From JAILZP01 sp037444185 (GTDB lineage Bacteria; Bacillota; Desulfotomaculia; Desulfotomaculales; Desulfocucumaceae): DNA of 64,000 nt. Of this stretch, positions 6,608-14,105 are shown piece after piece (the first letter of the stretch is position 1; every line of letters begins with the position of its first letter). The stretch lies in NCBI GenBank assembly GCA_037444185.1, contig JBBIMW010000006.1, positions 26,745 to 90,744 on the forward strand, written 5' to 3'. Position numbers and translations under genes: made by a program. The notes under the pieces are model-generated. The model was not told the origin of the DNA, did no database searches, and worked only from the letters and a program-made list of their open reading frames with translations.

Positions 6608-8335
6608 TTAAAAATTGAAAACGCTGTCCAGCTGTTCGTCCGACACGTCGAACCTGGTATTGTGCGGCGGCAGTTCCTCGGTCTGGAAAAACTCCGGCAG
6701 GCGGTCGCCGGCGCCGGTGAAACCCGCCCTCAGGTTAAACTCCCTCTCCACCTTAAGTATGTTCCGGCCCAGGGCCATCACGTCGGCGGCGGTGAGGCTG
6801 ACACCGTACTGGGCGTTGATCATGTCAATAATGGCGGGCAGTCCCTCGGGATTGTCCAACACCGGAAAGGCCACAAACAGGCACAGCCCGGTGGAGTCCA
6901 CGGCGGCGGTGGCTATCTGCAGATTCCGGGAAAGTTCGGCCTGTCCGTCCGGCAACAGCGGGTTGACCTGTCCCCCCACGCTGAGTATATTGGCGGTCAC
7001 TGCATAGCCGGCGGTGTGGTCTGCCCCCATGGGAGAAGTGGCGTAGGTTACACCGTTGCCCTTGCAGGATCTGGGATCGTATGCCGGAATGCCCTGGCCC
7101 TTCACCGCCGGAATCCTGGTCACCCCGTAAGCCTTGCCGGCCAGCAGGGCGCCGCAGCCGATGATGCGGCCCAAAGGAGTGCCCCTGCCCACTTCCTCCA
7201 GGGCGGCGATGGCGGCCTCTCCGTCTCCGAAGGGAATCAGTCCTGCCTCCATCAACACGCCCAGGGTGCAGCCGGTTTCTATGGTGTCCAGCCCCACATC
7301 GTTGCAGATGTAATTGAGCCTGGCCACCACATCCAGGTCCCCTATCTCCAGATTCGGACCGAAGGCCCAGGCGGTCTCGTACTCCACGGGGGCACAGACC
7401 TTGCCGTCCGGCATGGGATACACATTGGAACAGCGCATTACACAGCCGGGATGGCAGGCGTGGGTCGCCTTACCGCCCCGGGCGACGGCCACTTCAGCCA
7501 GCTTCTCGCCGGAAACCTCGCCGGCCCGGTCAAACCTGCCGAAGCGGAAGTTCCTGGTGGGCAGTGTGCCGGCCTCATTGATTATGTTCATCAATACGTT
7601 GGTGCCGTATGCCGGGAGTCCCTTCCCGGTGATGGGATTATCCATCAGTATCTTGGCAAATTTTTTGGCCGCATCCTTGAATTTTTCCTGATCCTTGACG
7701 GGGGCGTCAAAGGTGCCGGGACTGTCCACCACAATGGCCTTGACCTTCTTGGATCCCATCACCGCCCCCAGGCCCCCCCTCCCGGCGTAGCGGCTGCTGT
7801 TGCCATCGCTGTCGTTGTTGGCCACACCGGCGGCCAGGAGCTTCATTTCTCCGGCGGGGCCGATGGTGATCACAGCCGCCTTTTGCCCGTAGCGCTCCCT
7901 GCAGATGGCGGTGACCTCGTAGGTGCCCTTGCCGGCCAAGTCTCCGGCGTCAAATATTTCCGCGCCGCCGGAGGTTATTTTAACCCCGATCCAGCCGCTG
8001 TCGCCGGGCATTCCTTCCAATACAACGGCTTTGACACCCAGGCTGGCCAGCTTCTGGGAGGTTATCCCTCCAGCGTTTGCCTCTTTTATAGTGCCTGTCA
8101 GGGGGCTTTTGCCACCCACCGAGAGGCGCCCGGAAGAGGGGGCACTGGTGCCGGAGAGCAGTCCGGGTGCGATGACCAGCTTGTTCAGCGGCCCCAGCGG
8201 ATCGCAGGTGGCGGGCACTTCGTCCGATACCATCTGAGAGGTCAGGGCCCTTCCGCCCAAAGCGGCGTATTTTTCCGGAACTTCCTCGTAATTGATTTTT
8301 CCGGTTGCCGTGTTGACACGTAAGATACTGGCCAC
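6608..8335 (-). CDS. Aldehyde:ferredoxin oxidoreductase (tungsten-pterin), CX3CX3C type
   Basis: Cytoplasmic tungsten bis-pterin enzyme that interconverts aldehydes and carboxylic acids with ferredoxin. Start chosen at GTG 8335 (VASILRVNTATGKINYEEVPE) behind a perfect AAGGAGG; the frame stays open further upstream but without family similarity. N-terminal pterin-binding domain around residues 1-210 with SSGRLSVGGKSPLT and GRGGLGAVMGSKKVKA. Cluster cysteines are C294, C298, C302 and C485; the first three form CHPGCVMRC, CX3CX3C rather than the CX2CX3C of Pyrococcus AOR. Length 575. It is the first gene of the long minus-strand run, followed by moaD, a ModE-like regulator and moaA/moaC, so cofactor supply is co-expressed with it. 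Confidence 0.9.
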   Translation of the reverse strand: MASILRVNTATGKINYEEVPEKYAALGGRALTSQMVSDEVPATCDPLGPLNKLVIAPGLLSGTSAPSSGRLSVGGKSPLTGTIKEANAGGITSQKLASLGVKAVVLEGMPGDSGWIGVKITSGGAEIFDAGDLAGKGTYEVTAICRERYGQKAAVITIGPAGEMKLLAAGVANNDSDGNSSRYAGRGGLGAVMGSKKVKAIVVDSPGTFDAPVKDQEKFKDAAKKFAKILMDNPITGKGLPAYGTNVLMNIINEAGTLPTRNFRFGRFDRAGEVSGEKLAEVAVARGGKATHACHPGCVMRCSNVYPMPDGKVCAPVEYETAWAFGPNLEIGDLDVVARLNYICNDVGLDTIETGCTLGVLMEAGLIPFGDGEAAIAALEEVGRGTPLGRIIGCGALLAGKAYGVTRIPAVKGQGIPAYDPRSCKGNGVTYATSPMGADHTAGYAVTANILSVGGQVNPLLPDGQAELSRNLQIATAAVDSTGLCLFVAFPVLDNPEGLPAIIDMINAQYGVSLTAADVMALGRNILKVEREFNLRAGFTGAGDRLPEFFQTEELPPHNTRFDVSDEQLDSVFNF

Positions 8336-8525
8336 TGCAAAGAACCTCCTTGCCTTTGGATTTTTGCATATTTTCGCCGCAAACAATTCTTTTTCCTGCA
8401 TTAGCTGTTGCCGCACCCGCACCGGGAAAAACAAATTTTTCAGACTGACGGCACAATCCGGCCACAATTTGATAATTTATTTAACATATTTTGAAGGAAT
8501 TTGCCGTTTTTTACCGAAACATTAA
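8336..8525 (-). promoter_or_regulatory. Leader region of the aldehyde oxidoreductase operon
   Basis: About 190 bases between the GTG start of the oxidoreductase and the dispersed repeat. It holds the AAGGAGG site (just before 8335) and an AT-rich stretch at about 8468-8515 where the operon promoter most likely lies. I could not place a convincing -35/-10 pair. No gene is seen. Confidence 0.3.
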
Positions 8526-8651
8526 AGAACAAATTCGCCCTTCGGGCGACTGGAGTCCAGAATCCAGGAGTCAGAATCCAGAATAAAAGGAACCTTATTT
8601 AATTTATCCACAAAACCTGTGAAAGCATAATTTCCTATACATTAAAAAAGC
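8526..8651 (+). repeat. Dispersed ~125-bp intergenic repeat, copy 1
   Basis: Begins AGAACAAATTCGCCC with a small hairpin (TCGCCC/GGGCGA), continues with internal CAGAATCC sub-repeats and the block CTTATTTAATTTATCCAC, and runs into an A-tract followed by a GCCG-stemmed hairpin (8652-8668). Almost identical to 47967-48094 and similar to the inverted copy at 23858-23982. Non-coding. It lies between two divergently oriented transcription units. Confidence 0.85.
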
Positions 8652-8698
8652 CGCCCGCAGAGCGGCTGGAACACAGGAGACAGAACGAGGTATACAGT

Positions 8699-8740
8699 AT
8701 GAGCATCCGTTATAACTGTATCAAGCGGGTGATTAAATGA
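8699..8740 (+). CDS. Possible 13-codon leader peptide
   Basis: ATG at 8699 opens a 13-codon frame (MSIRYNCIKRVIK) whose TGA overlaps the ATG of the following lipoprotein gene (ATGA), with a weak GAGG site upstream. It may couple translation of the lipoprotein, or be chance. The RBS of the lipoprotein (GGGTG) lies inside it. Confidence 0.25.
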   Translation: MSIRYNCIKRVIK

Positions 8741-9666
8741 AAACTAGGCGCCTCACCGTTATTTGGCTTTTCATGGCCGTCATTGCCCTGGCGGGCTGCG
8801 GACAGGAAGAGGGTGCGAAAATAGGCGTCACCGCACCTCCCCCCAATGAAGCCCAGTCCGCCAAAAACACCGCGCCCCCGGCCCCGGCGGCGGCCGGAAA
8901 AGATGCGGCGGCGGCCGGCGGAAAGGATTCCCGGCCAGTCACCGTCATACTGCCCCTGCCCGATCTGGTGGCGGCCGATACCATTGAAATAAAGGGCAAA
9001 ACCAGGCCCGGCGGCAAAATATTCATTAACGGCCGGGAGGCGGCCTTAAGCCCGGCCGGCGATTTCGCATTCCCCTTCAGTCTTCAAGTGGGAAAAAACG
9101 AAATAAAGGTGGTCACCCTGGGCAAGGAAAAAATAGAGGACACCAGGATATTTAACATAGAGCGCAGGCCACCGCCTCCAAGGCTCACGGTTATATCCCC
9201 GGAGCGGTCGGACAGTGAGAGCCTGGTCATATCAGGACAAACCGAAAAGGGCTGTGTTGTATACGTCAACTCCACCGTGGCCAGGCCCGATCGGGAAGGC
9301 GGCTTTACATCCACGGTGCAGCTCAAAGAGGGGGAAAACAGCATTAAAGTCACCTCCACCAATAGAGACGGGGGCACCGCCGTGGTGGAGAAAAAGGTGG
9401 CCTTCAACCCGGCCGACCCGAGGCTGCAGGTGATTGTGCCGGAAGAAACCAGGAGCAAACAGGTCACCATAAGCGGCATCACAGACACCGATACGGTGCT
9501 GGTGCTATATGTAAACGACGTTAAAACAGATATAAACCTGCAAAACGGAATTTTCAGCGGCACCATCACGCTGGCGGAGGGGGTCAACTCCGTCACCGTT
9601 GCCGCCGTCAACAAATGGGGCAAAAAATCATCCGTTTCCAGGAACATACTGTACAGCGCCCAATAG
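8737..9666 (+). CDS. Lipoprotein with three tandem Ig-like (glucodextranase-B-like) domains
   Basis: 309-residue exported lipoprotein: basic start, hydrophobic segment, lipobox LAGC with Cys21, then an Ala/Pro/Gly-rich linker to about residue 65. The rest is three tandem beta-sandwich-like repeats of roughly 80 residues, each beginning V/L-x-V-I-x-P, containing a strand like V-x-I-x-G-x-T and a K-V-x-V-N segment, and ending GxNxIKVxx. This pattern is typical of bacterial Ig-like/glucodextranase domain B modules. No catalytic residues are visible, so a surface adhesion or scaffolding role is plausible but unproven. A second lipoprotein gene follows 23 bases later, probably co-transcribed. Confidence 0.8.
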   Translation: MKTRRLTVIWLFMAVIALAGCGQEEGAKIGVTAPPPNEAQSAKNTAPPAPAAAGKDAAAAGGKDSRPVTVILPLPDLVAADTIEIKGKTRPGGKIFINGREAALSPAGDFAFPFSLQVGKNEIKVVTLGKEKIEDTRIFNIERRPPPPRLTVISPERSDSESLVISGQTEKGCVVYVNSTVARPDREGGFTSTVQLKEGENSIKVTSTNRDGGTAVVEKKVAFNPADPRLQVIVPEETRSKQVTISGITDTDTVLVLYVNDVKTDINLQNGIFSGTITLAEGVNSVTVAAVNKWGKKSSVSRNILYSAQ

Positions 9667-9689
9667 GTGAAACAATTGGAGGACCGGCT

Positions 9690-10190
9690 ATGCTCAAAAA
9701 ACACTTGGCAGTTACAATACTGCTGATCACAGCGCTGCTGGCGGCGTCAGGCTGCAGCAGCAAAAACCCGGCCCTGAACCAGAATGTCAAAACTCTGGTC
9801 ACCGGCTATCAACAGTCCATGGTGACCTTTTTCGACATTAAAAATATGCAGGATAATTCCGCACTGTTGACCCAAATCAACGACAACATGAGAAAGATTG
9901 AGGACAGCAAGAAAAAACTGGCCCAAATCAGCGGCTACGCGGAGGTGTTGACAGATGAAAAAGCCAAGGCCGAGCTGGTGAATTTTATCAACATCTGCAG
10001 GGAAAGGGAAAAGCTGGCACTCAAATACCTCAACGATATCCGCCGGGATCTGGATCACAGGTACAAAAACCCCGACTCCCCGGTCAATATCAACGCATAC
10101 ATAACCAACATCCCCAACCATCTGCTGGATCTGGAGTACCGCTCCGAGCAGTCCGTCCAGCGCCTGGAAAAAATGCTAAACAAAAAGTAG
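9690..10190 (+). CDS. Small helical lipoprotein of unknown function
   Basis: Not recognised by family. Start chosen at ATG 9690, eight bases after GGAGG; an upstream in-frame start at 9615 lies within the previous gene. Signal peptide MLKKHLAVTILLITALLAAS followed by lipobox Cys22. The mature 145 residues are mostly charged and look alpha-helical (DNMRKIEDSKKKLAQISGYAEVL, NICREREKLALKYLNDIRRDLDHR, ending RSEQSVQRLEKMLNKK), probably a helical bundle or coiled coil anchored on the outer face of the membrane. Likely co-transcribed with the Ig-like lipoprotein. Confidence 0.75.
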   Translation: MLKKHLAVTILLITALLAASGCSSKNPALNQNVKTLVTGYQQSMVTFFDIKNMQDNSALLTQINDNMRKIEDSKKKLAQISGYAEVLTDEKAKAELVNFINICREREKLALKYLNDIRRDLDHRYKNPDSPVNINAYITNIPNHLLDLEYRSEQSVQRLEKMLNKK

Positions 10191-10226
10191 CTGATAAAAG
10201 GGCCGGCTCCTGCCCGCAACCAAGCA

Positions 10227-10676
10227 TTACTTCTTTCTCAGTTCCTCCCCCAGCAGGGCGGCCAATTCGGGGTTCTTTCCCTTGACCATGGCCAGGTACA
10301 TAAACACACTGCCGGGATAATTTATGTTCTCGCTGAGAATTGTATTCTCCATGCTGGTCCGCACCAGGGCCACCACGCAGTCAGGGTTGTGGTTATCCCG
10401 GCATTCTTTGCACTGCCGGCATGTCTCGGCCAAAACAGGAGCCACCACCTCGGGGTAGTACGGCTTGAAATCCCCCTTGGGCACCAGTCCGTGGGCCCCC
10501 GGTATGTCCAGCAGGCCCCTTTGACCGGCATAGGCCGCCACCTTCCGGGAAAAGCCCACCAGACAGGCCGGCTCCTTGCAATCGGGCGTACCCTGATAAT
10601 CACAGTGCTGGCAAATATTATTCAGCCGGGAAATAATCTTTTCCAGGTCTACTCCCCCGGGTAAAGCTGTTCTCAC
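10227..10676 (-). CDS. Eight-cysteine protein downstream of the sulfite-reductase-like gene
   Basis: 149 residues, family not recognised. Two cysteine quartets stand out: C22-X2-C25-X7-C33-X4-C38 and C86-X2-C89-X2-C92-X7-C100. They resemble one another (CxxC followed by a short loop, Pro-Asp-Cys), suggesting an internal duplication and metal or Fe-S binding. No signal peptide or membrane segment, so cytoplasmic. It starts with GTG at 10676 after an AAGGGGG site, 18 bases after the sulfite-reductase-like gene, so the two probably form an operon and may work together, for example in electron delivery. That is inference. Confidence 0.65.
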   Translation of the reverse strand: MRTALPGGVDLEKIISRLNNICQHCDYQGTPDCKEPACLVGFSRKVAAYAGQRGLLDIPGAHGLVPKGDFKPYYPEVVAPVLAETCRQCKECRDNHNPDCVVALVRTSMENTILSENINYPGSVFMYLAMVKGKNPELAALLGEELRKK

Positions 10677-10694
10677 AAAATCATCCCCCTTGCA

Positions 10695-11402
10695 TTATGT
10701 TTCCAGAAATTTAGTGAAATCCTCGGGGGGCTTAACCTCATCCCCCTTCACCGGCCGGTCCGGCGAAAATGGATCCAGCCCCAGCCGCGCTATGGCCCGC
10801 CCCAGTTTTTCCCCCGGCTCACCCAACGCCTTAAATCGATCCAGCACATGGCCGATCAAAAAGAACACATCCTCTTTTGCCGCCCGCCGGGCGATTACCA
10901 CTCCGTGCAGCGGCCTGGAACTTCCCCCGTAACCCCCTATGGCCACATCGAACACATCCCGCCCCGACGCCACCACTCCCAGGTCGGCACAATAAGGGTC
11001 GGTACATCCCCGCGGACAGCCGGCCACGGCTATTTTAAAATCCTTAGGCACCGCCAGGCCCATGTATCTTTCCTGTATCTCGATCCCCAGATCCAGCGCC
11101 TCCCCGATGGACCGGGGGCAAAGGGCGCTGTTTCCGGCACAGGCCTTCACCGCCCTGACCACATTGCCGTATGGTGACACTTTCAGGCCCAGCTCCGGGA
11201 GGGATCCCACCAGTTTGTCCACACCGTCCCCGCCCAAAACCGCCACCAGGGTCTGGCGGGAGGTCAGCTTCAGCCTGAACACCCCGCATTCCTCCGCCAT
11301 CCTGGCCAGCCCGGACAGCTGTCCGGGGGTCAAAACGCCGCAGGCGGCCACAATGTCCACGGCCACCATTCCGTTTCTTTGTTTGAAAACACCTTCTCCC
11401 AT
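10695..11402 (-). CDS. Single-module siroheme sulfite/nitrite reductase-like protein
   Basis: 235-residue protein containing one half-module of the nitrite/sulfite reductase family: an N-terminal ferredoxin-like half-domain (GLARMAEECGVFRLKLTSRQTL) and a siroheme/4Fe-4S half-domain with C88, C95 (CX6C) and C129, C133 (GCPRGC, CX3C), plus C138. These cysteines coordinate the coupled siroheme-Fe4S4 centre. The size resembles the low-molecular-weight assimilatory-type sulfite reductase of Desulfovibrio. I start at ATG 11402, which has AAAGGAG six bases upstream; ATG 11423 has no good site. Partnered with the eight-cysteine gene. Substrate (sulfite, nitrite or other) is not decided by sequence. 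Confidence 0.85.
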   Translation of the reverse strand: MGEGVFKQRNGMVAVDIVAACGVLTPGQLSGLARMAEECGVFRLKLTSRQTLVAVLGGDGVDKLVGSLPELGLKVSPYGNVVRAVKACAGNSALCPRSIGEALDLGIEIQERYMGLAVPKDFKIAVAGCPRGCTDPYCADLGVVASGRDVFDVAIGGYGGSSRPLHGVVIARRAAKEDVFFLIGHVLDRFKALGEPGEKLGRAIARLGLDPFSPDRPVKGDEVKPPEDFTKFLET

Positions 11403-11535
11403 GACCTTCTCCTTTCTCTCCATCCATAGTCCGCGGCACCACGGCCGGCCTGTTTTTCAGGTATAGAATTCTGCAAAATATTGGCCGTTCCTTTACAAAC
11501 CTGCACAATGATGTCAAAATTTCTGCCCTGCCAAA

Positions 11536-13920
11536 TCACTTGCCGGTTACGGCAACCCTGATTTTCCTCCCGTCACAACTGAACATCACCAGCCCGTCCC
11601 GGTCGGTGCGATAAACCGGCCTGCCGCCCGCCGACAAAAGGGAAAGGGCGGTGGGATCCGGCTGGCCGAAGGAATTCCTGCCCACCGACACCACAGACAC
11701 CTCCGGCTGCACCCGGCCGACGAATTCCGGCAGCAAATACCTGCTCCCGTGGTGAGGCGCCTTGAGAACACTGTGCCTGAGTCCGGCGCCCCTTTCCAAC
11801 AGCCTGGCCTGCCCTTCAATTTCAATATCACCGGTGAGCAGAAAGGATTTTTCCCCATATCTTACGGACAGCACCACCGAATTGTTGTTCAGATCCGATC
11901 CGGTACCAATCAAAATATCCGGCCCGGGCCCCAGCACCTCCACCTGTACCCGCTGATCCAAAGCGATCATCTCTCCGGAATAAACCTCCCTTACCGGGAC
12001 TTTCATTTCTTTAAACCGGCCCAAGATCCTTCTGTAGGCCGGATCCAGCGGCTCCAGGGAATCTTCCCCCAGCCCCGCCGGGGAAATCAGAACCGCCCCA
12101 ATTTTAAAACGGCCCATCAGGTATCCCGCCCCGGCGGCGTGGTCTTCGTGGGGATGGGTCAGGACCAGGGCGTCCAGCTCCTTTATCCCCAGCCGCCTGA
12201 GATAGGAAGCCACCACTTCTCCGGCGCCCCGCCCCTCCCTGAACTCTTCCTTCCACCCCCCGGCGTCCACCAGCATATTTTTTCCGTTGGGAAAACGGAT
12301 CAGTATGCTGTCTCCCTGGCCCACATCCAGCACGTGCACCCGCAACTCCCCGCCCCCCTGCACCACGGCCCCCCATATGGGCACGGCCAGGGAAAGAACC
12401 AGAAGTCCGGCCATGACCTTCCGCAAAAGGAAAGGTGGTTTTTCCCCCGGCCCCCTTTCCCGGGCCAGCAAGGCCAGGGAAACATACCACAGCGCCGTGG
12501 CCGCAGCCGGCGGAGCGACAATATAATAGACCCCCCCCGGAAGGCTGTGCACCAGGTTTACCACCAACAACATCAAGTCCAGCAGGGCTTCCGTGGCAAA
12601 ATTGATCACCAGGGCAATCTTCAAATGCAGCAAGCCCCCCAGGGCCGCCAGCATTCCCAGGGGCAAGATCAGCCCCACCAGGGGTACCGCCAGAAGATTG
12701 GCAGGAACCGAAACCAGAGAAAACAAATTGTAGTAGTAGGCCACCAGGGGCAAGATTCCGGCCTGGGCCCCCAGGGTAACCGAGAGGCATCCCCTGACCC
12801 AGGGCCTGGCAATGCCTGCGGACTCCAGCCCCTTATCAATTGCACGGCCCACATGCAATATCCCCCAGGTGGCCCCGAAGGAGAGCTGAAAGCCAGGCTC
12901 AAACAGCGACCCCGGGGAAAAGGCCAGAATTATTAATGCCGGCGCCGCCAGGGTGGTGGGCCAGTCCCTTTCCCGGCCCAGACGATTCCCCAGGAGGTAG
13001 ATCCAGGCCATCAGCGCGGCCCTGGTCACCGCCGGTCCCATCCCGGTGATGTAGGTATAGGCAATCAATACCGCTGTCAACACCGGGAAGCTGAACCGTT
13101 GCAGCCCCGCCAGCCCCAGCAGGCCCATCACCCCGGCTGCCACCAGACCCACATGCAGTCCGCTCACCGACAATATGTGCACAACCCCGGCCTCGTTGAA
13201 AACCTCCCTGGTGTCCCGGTCTATATCCCCCCTGCTGCCGAAAACAATGCCGTTGACCAGAGCGGCATGGGCCGGGTCCAGGGTGGCCCCGGCAACCTCC
13301 ACAAGCCTCTGCTTGGCCCTGAGGGCAGCACCAGCCAAGGGATTTCCCCGTCCGGAGGCTATCTTCTCGACACTTTCCCTTTCTTTTACGTTAATCAGGG
13401 CCCATATACCCCTGGAGGACAGGTATTTGCCGTAGTTAAACTGGCCCGGATTGCCCGGGGCGGCGGGAAGATAAGGCCTCCCTTCCACCCTGACGGCGTC
13501 CCCGTAACCAAAGTCCGTCTTCCGGCCCGGAATGCGCAACAGCACCCGTCCTCCGGTGTTGAACAATCCGCCCCCGTAAAAAACTTTTTCCACCTCTATT
13601 TCGTAAACAGTACCGTCCCCTCTCACGTCGGGATCCCTGCAGACGTAACCCTCCAACGTCACCATCAGCCCCAGGAACCTTTCCGCCGGGTGACCCGGAC
13701 TCACCCGGCCCGGCGACTCCAGAGCGGCGCCCAACAGAAAAAAAACCACCAGCAGGGCAAAGAACACGTCCCGCTTAAAAATAAAAAAAATAACCGCCGT
13801 CAGCACCGTGGCCGCCAGTGCGGAGATAAAACAGGCCGGCGGCGGAGGGTCCAGCGTGCCCGAAAGGGCTATTCCCACCGCGAAGGCCAGGGTTATATAA
13901 ACCAGGGGACGGGATTTCAA
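11536..13920 (-). CDS. comEC: DNA uptake channel / Rec2-family protein ComEC
   Basis: 794-residue multidomain membrane protein forming the channel for single-stranded DNA in natural transformation. In order: two N-terminal hydrophobic helices with a DUF4131-like extracellular region containing the OB-like segment, a central competence domain with many membrane segments (VNGIVFGSRGDIDRDTREVFNEAGVVHILSVSGLHVGL onward), and a C-terminal metallo-beta-lactamase domain with HVLDVGQGDS and the HPHEDHAAG metal motif near residue 580. TTG start at 13920, nine bases after GGAGGT. Full-length, no frameshift. comEA lies at 21138-21755, not adjacent, so the competence genes are split here. Confidence 0.95.
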   Translation of the reverse strand: MKSRPLVYITLAFAVGIALSGTLDPPPPACFISALAATVLTAVIFFIFKRDVFFALLVVFFLLGAALESPGRVSPGHPAERFLGLMVTLEGYVCRDPDVRGDGTVYEIEVEKVFYGGGLFNTGGRVLLRIPGRKTDFGYGDAVRVEGRPYLPAAPGNPGQFNYGKYLSSRGIWALINVKERESVEKIASGRGNPLAGAALRAKQRLVEVAGATLDPAHAALVNGIVFGSRGDIDRDTREVFNEAGVVHILSVSGLHVGLVAAGVMGLLGLAGLQRFSFPVLTAVLIAYTYITGMGPAVTRAALMAWIYLLGNRLGRERDWPTTLAAPALIILAFSPGSLFEPGFQLSFGATWGILHVGRAIDKGLESAGIARPWVRGCLSVTLGAQAGILPLVAYYYNLFSLVSVPANLLAVPLVGLILPLGMLAALGGLLHLKIALVINFATEALLDLMLLVVNLVHSLPGGVYYIVAPPAAATALWYVSLALLARERGPGEKPPFLLRKVMAGLLVLSLAVPIWGAVVQGGGELRVHVLDVGQGDSILIRFPNGKNMLVDAGGWKEEFREGRGAGEVVASYLRRLGIKELDALVLTHPHEDHAAGAGYLMGRFKIGAVLISPAGLGEDSLEPLDPAYRRILGRFKEMKVPVREVYSGEMIALDQRVQVEVLGPGPDILIGTGSDLNNNSVVLSVRYGEKSFLLTGDIEIEGQARLLERGAGLRHSVLKAPHHGSRYLLPEFVGRVQPEVSVVSVGRNSFGQPDPTALSLLSAGGRPVYRTDRDGLVMFSCDGRKIRVAVTGK

Positions 13921-14041
13921 TTCGTCCTTACCTCCGGTGATGCGCCATTAATTTACTAATTTTAATACCATTCTCCATAGTCTCTAATATTTCCTTTCAG
14001 TTCCATAAAAGCGCAGCCGTCCATAGACACTATACTTTTAT

Positions 14042-14105
14042 TTGACCGGGTGATAAGCTATATAATATCAATTCGCAATTACAGCCCCACCGGAGTGATT
14101 TTACC
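14042..14105 (+). promoter_or_regulatory. Possible promoter and RBS of the sigma-54 activator gene
   Basis: TTGACC at 14042-14047 is followed by TATAAT at 14061-14066, a spacing of only 13 bases, so the exact -10 is unclear (ATATCA, 17 bases away, is an alternative). CCGGAG before ATG 14106 is the ribosome site. The adjacent 13960-14041 is AT-rich with no gene. Confidence 0.35.

Noticed and set aside
6662..8323. Long open frame on the plus strand opposite the first aldehyde oxidoreductase (553 codons)
   Set aside because: It is the antisense shadow of a gene with clear family motifs, and its product is low-complexity, His/Gly-rich and has no domain.
11749..12936. Long plus-strand frame opposite comEC
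   Set aside because: Antisense shadow in GC-rich coding DNA; no motif, and comEC has strong family evidence on the other strand.
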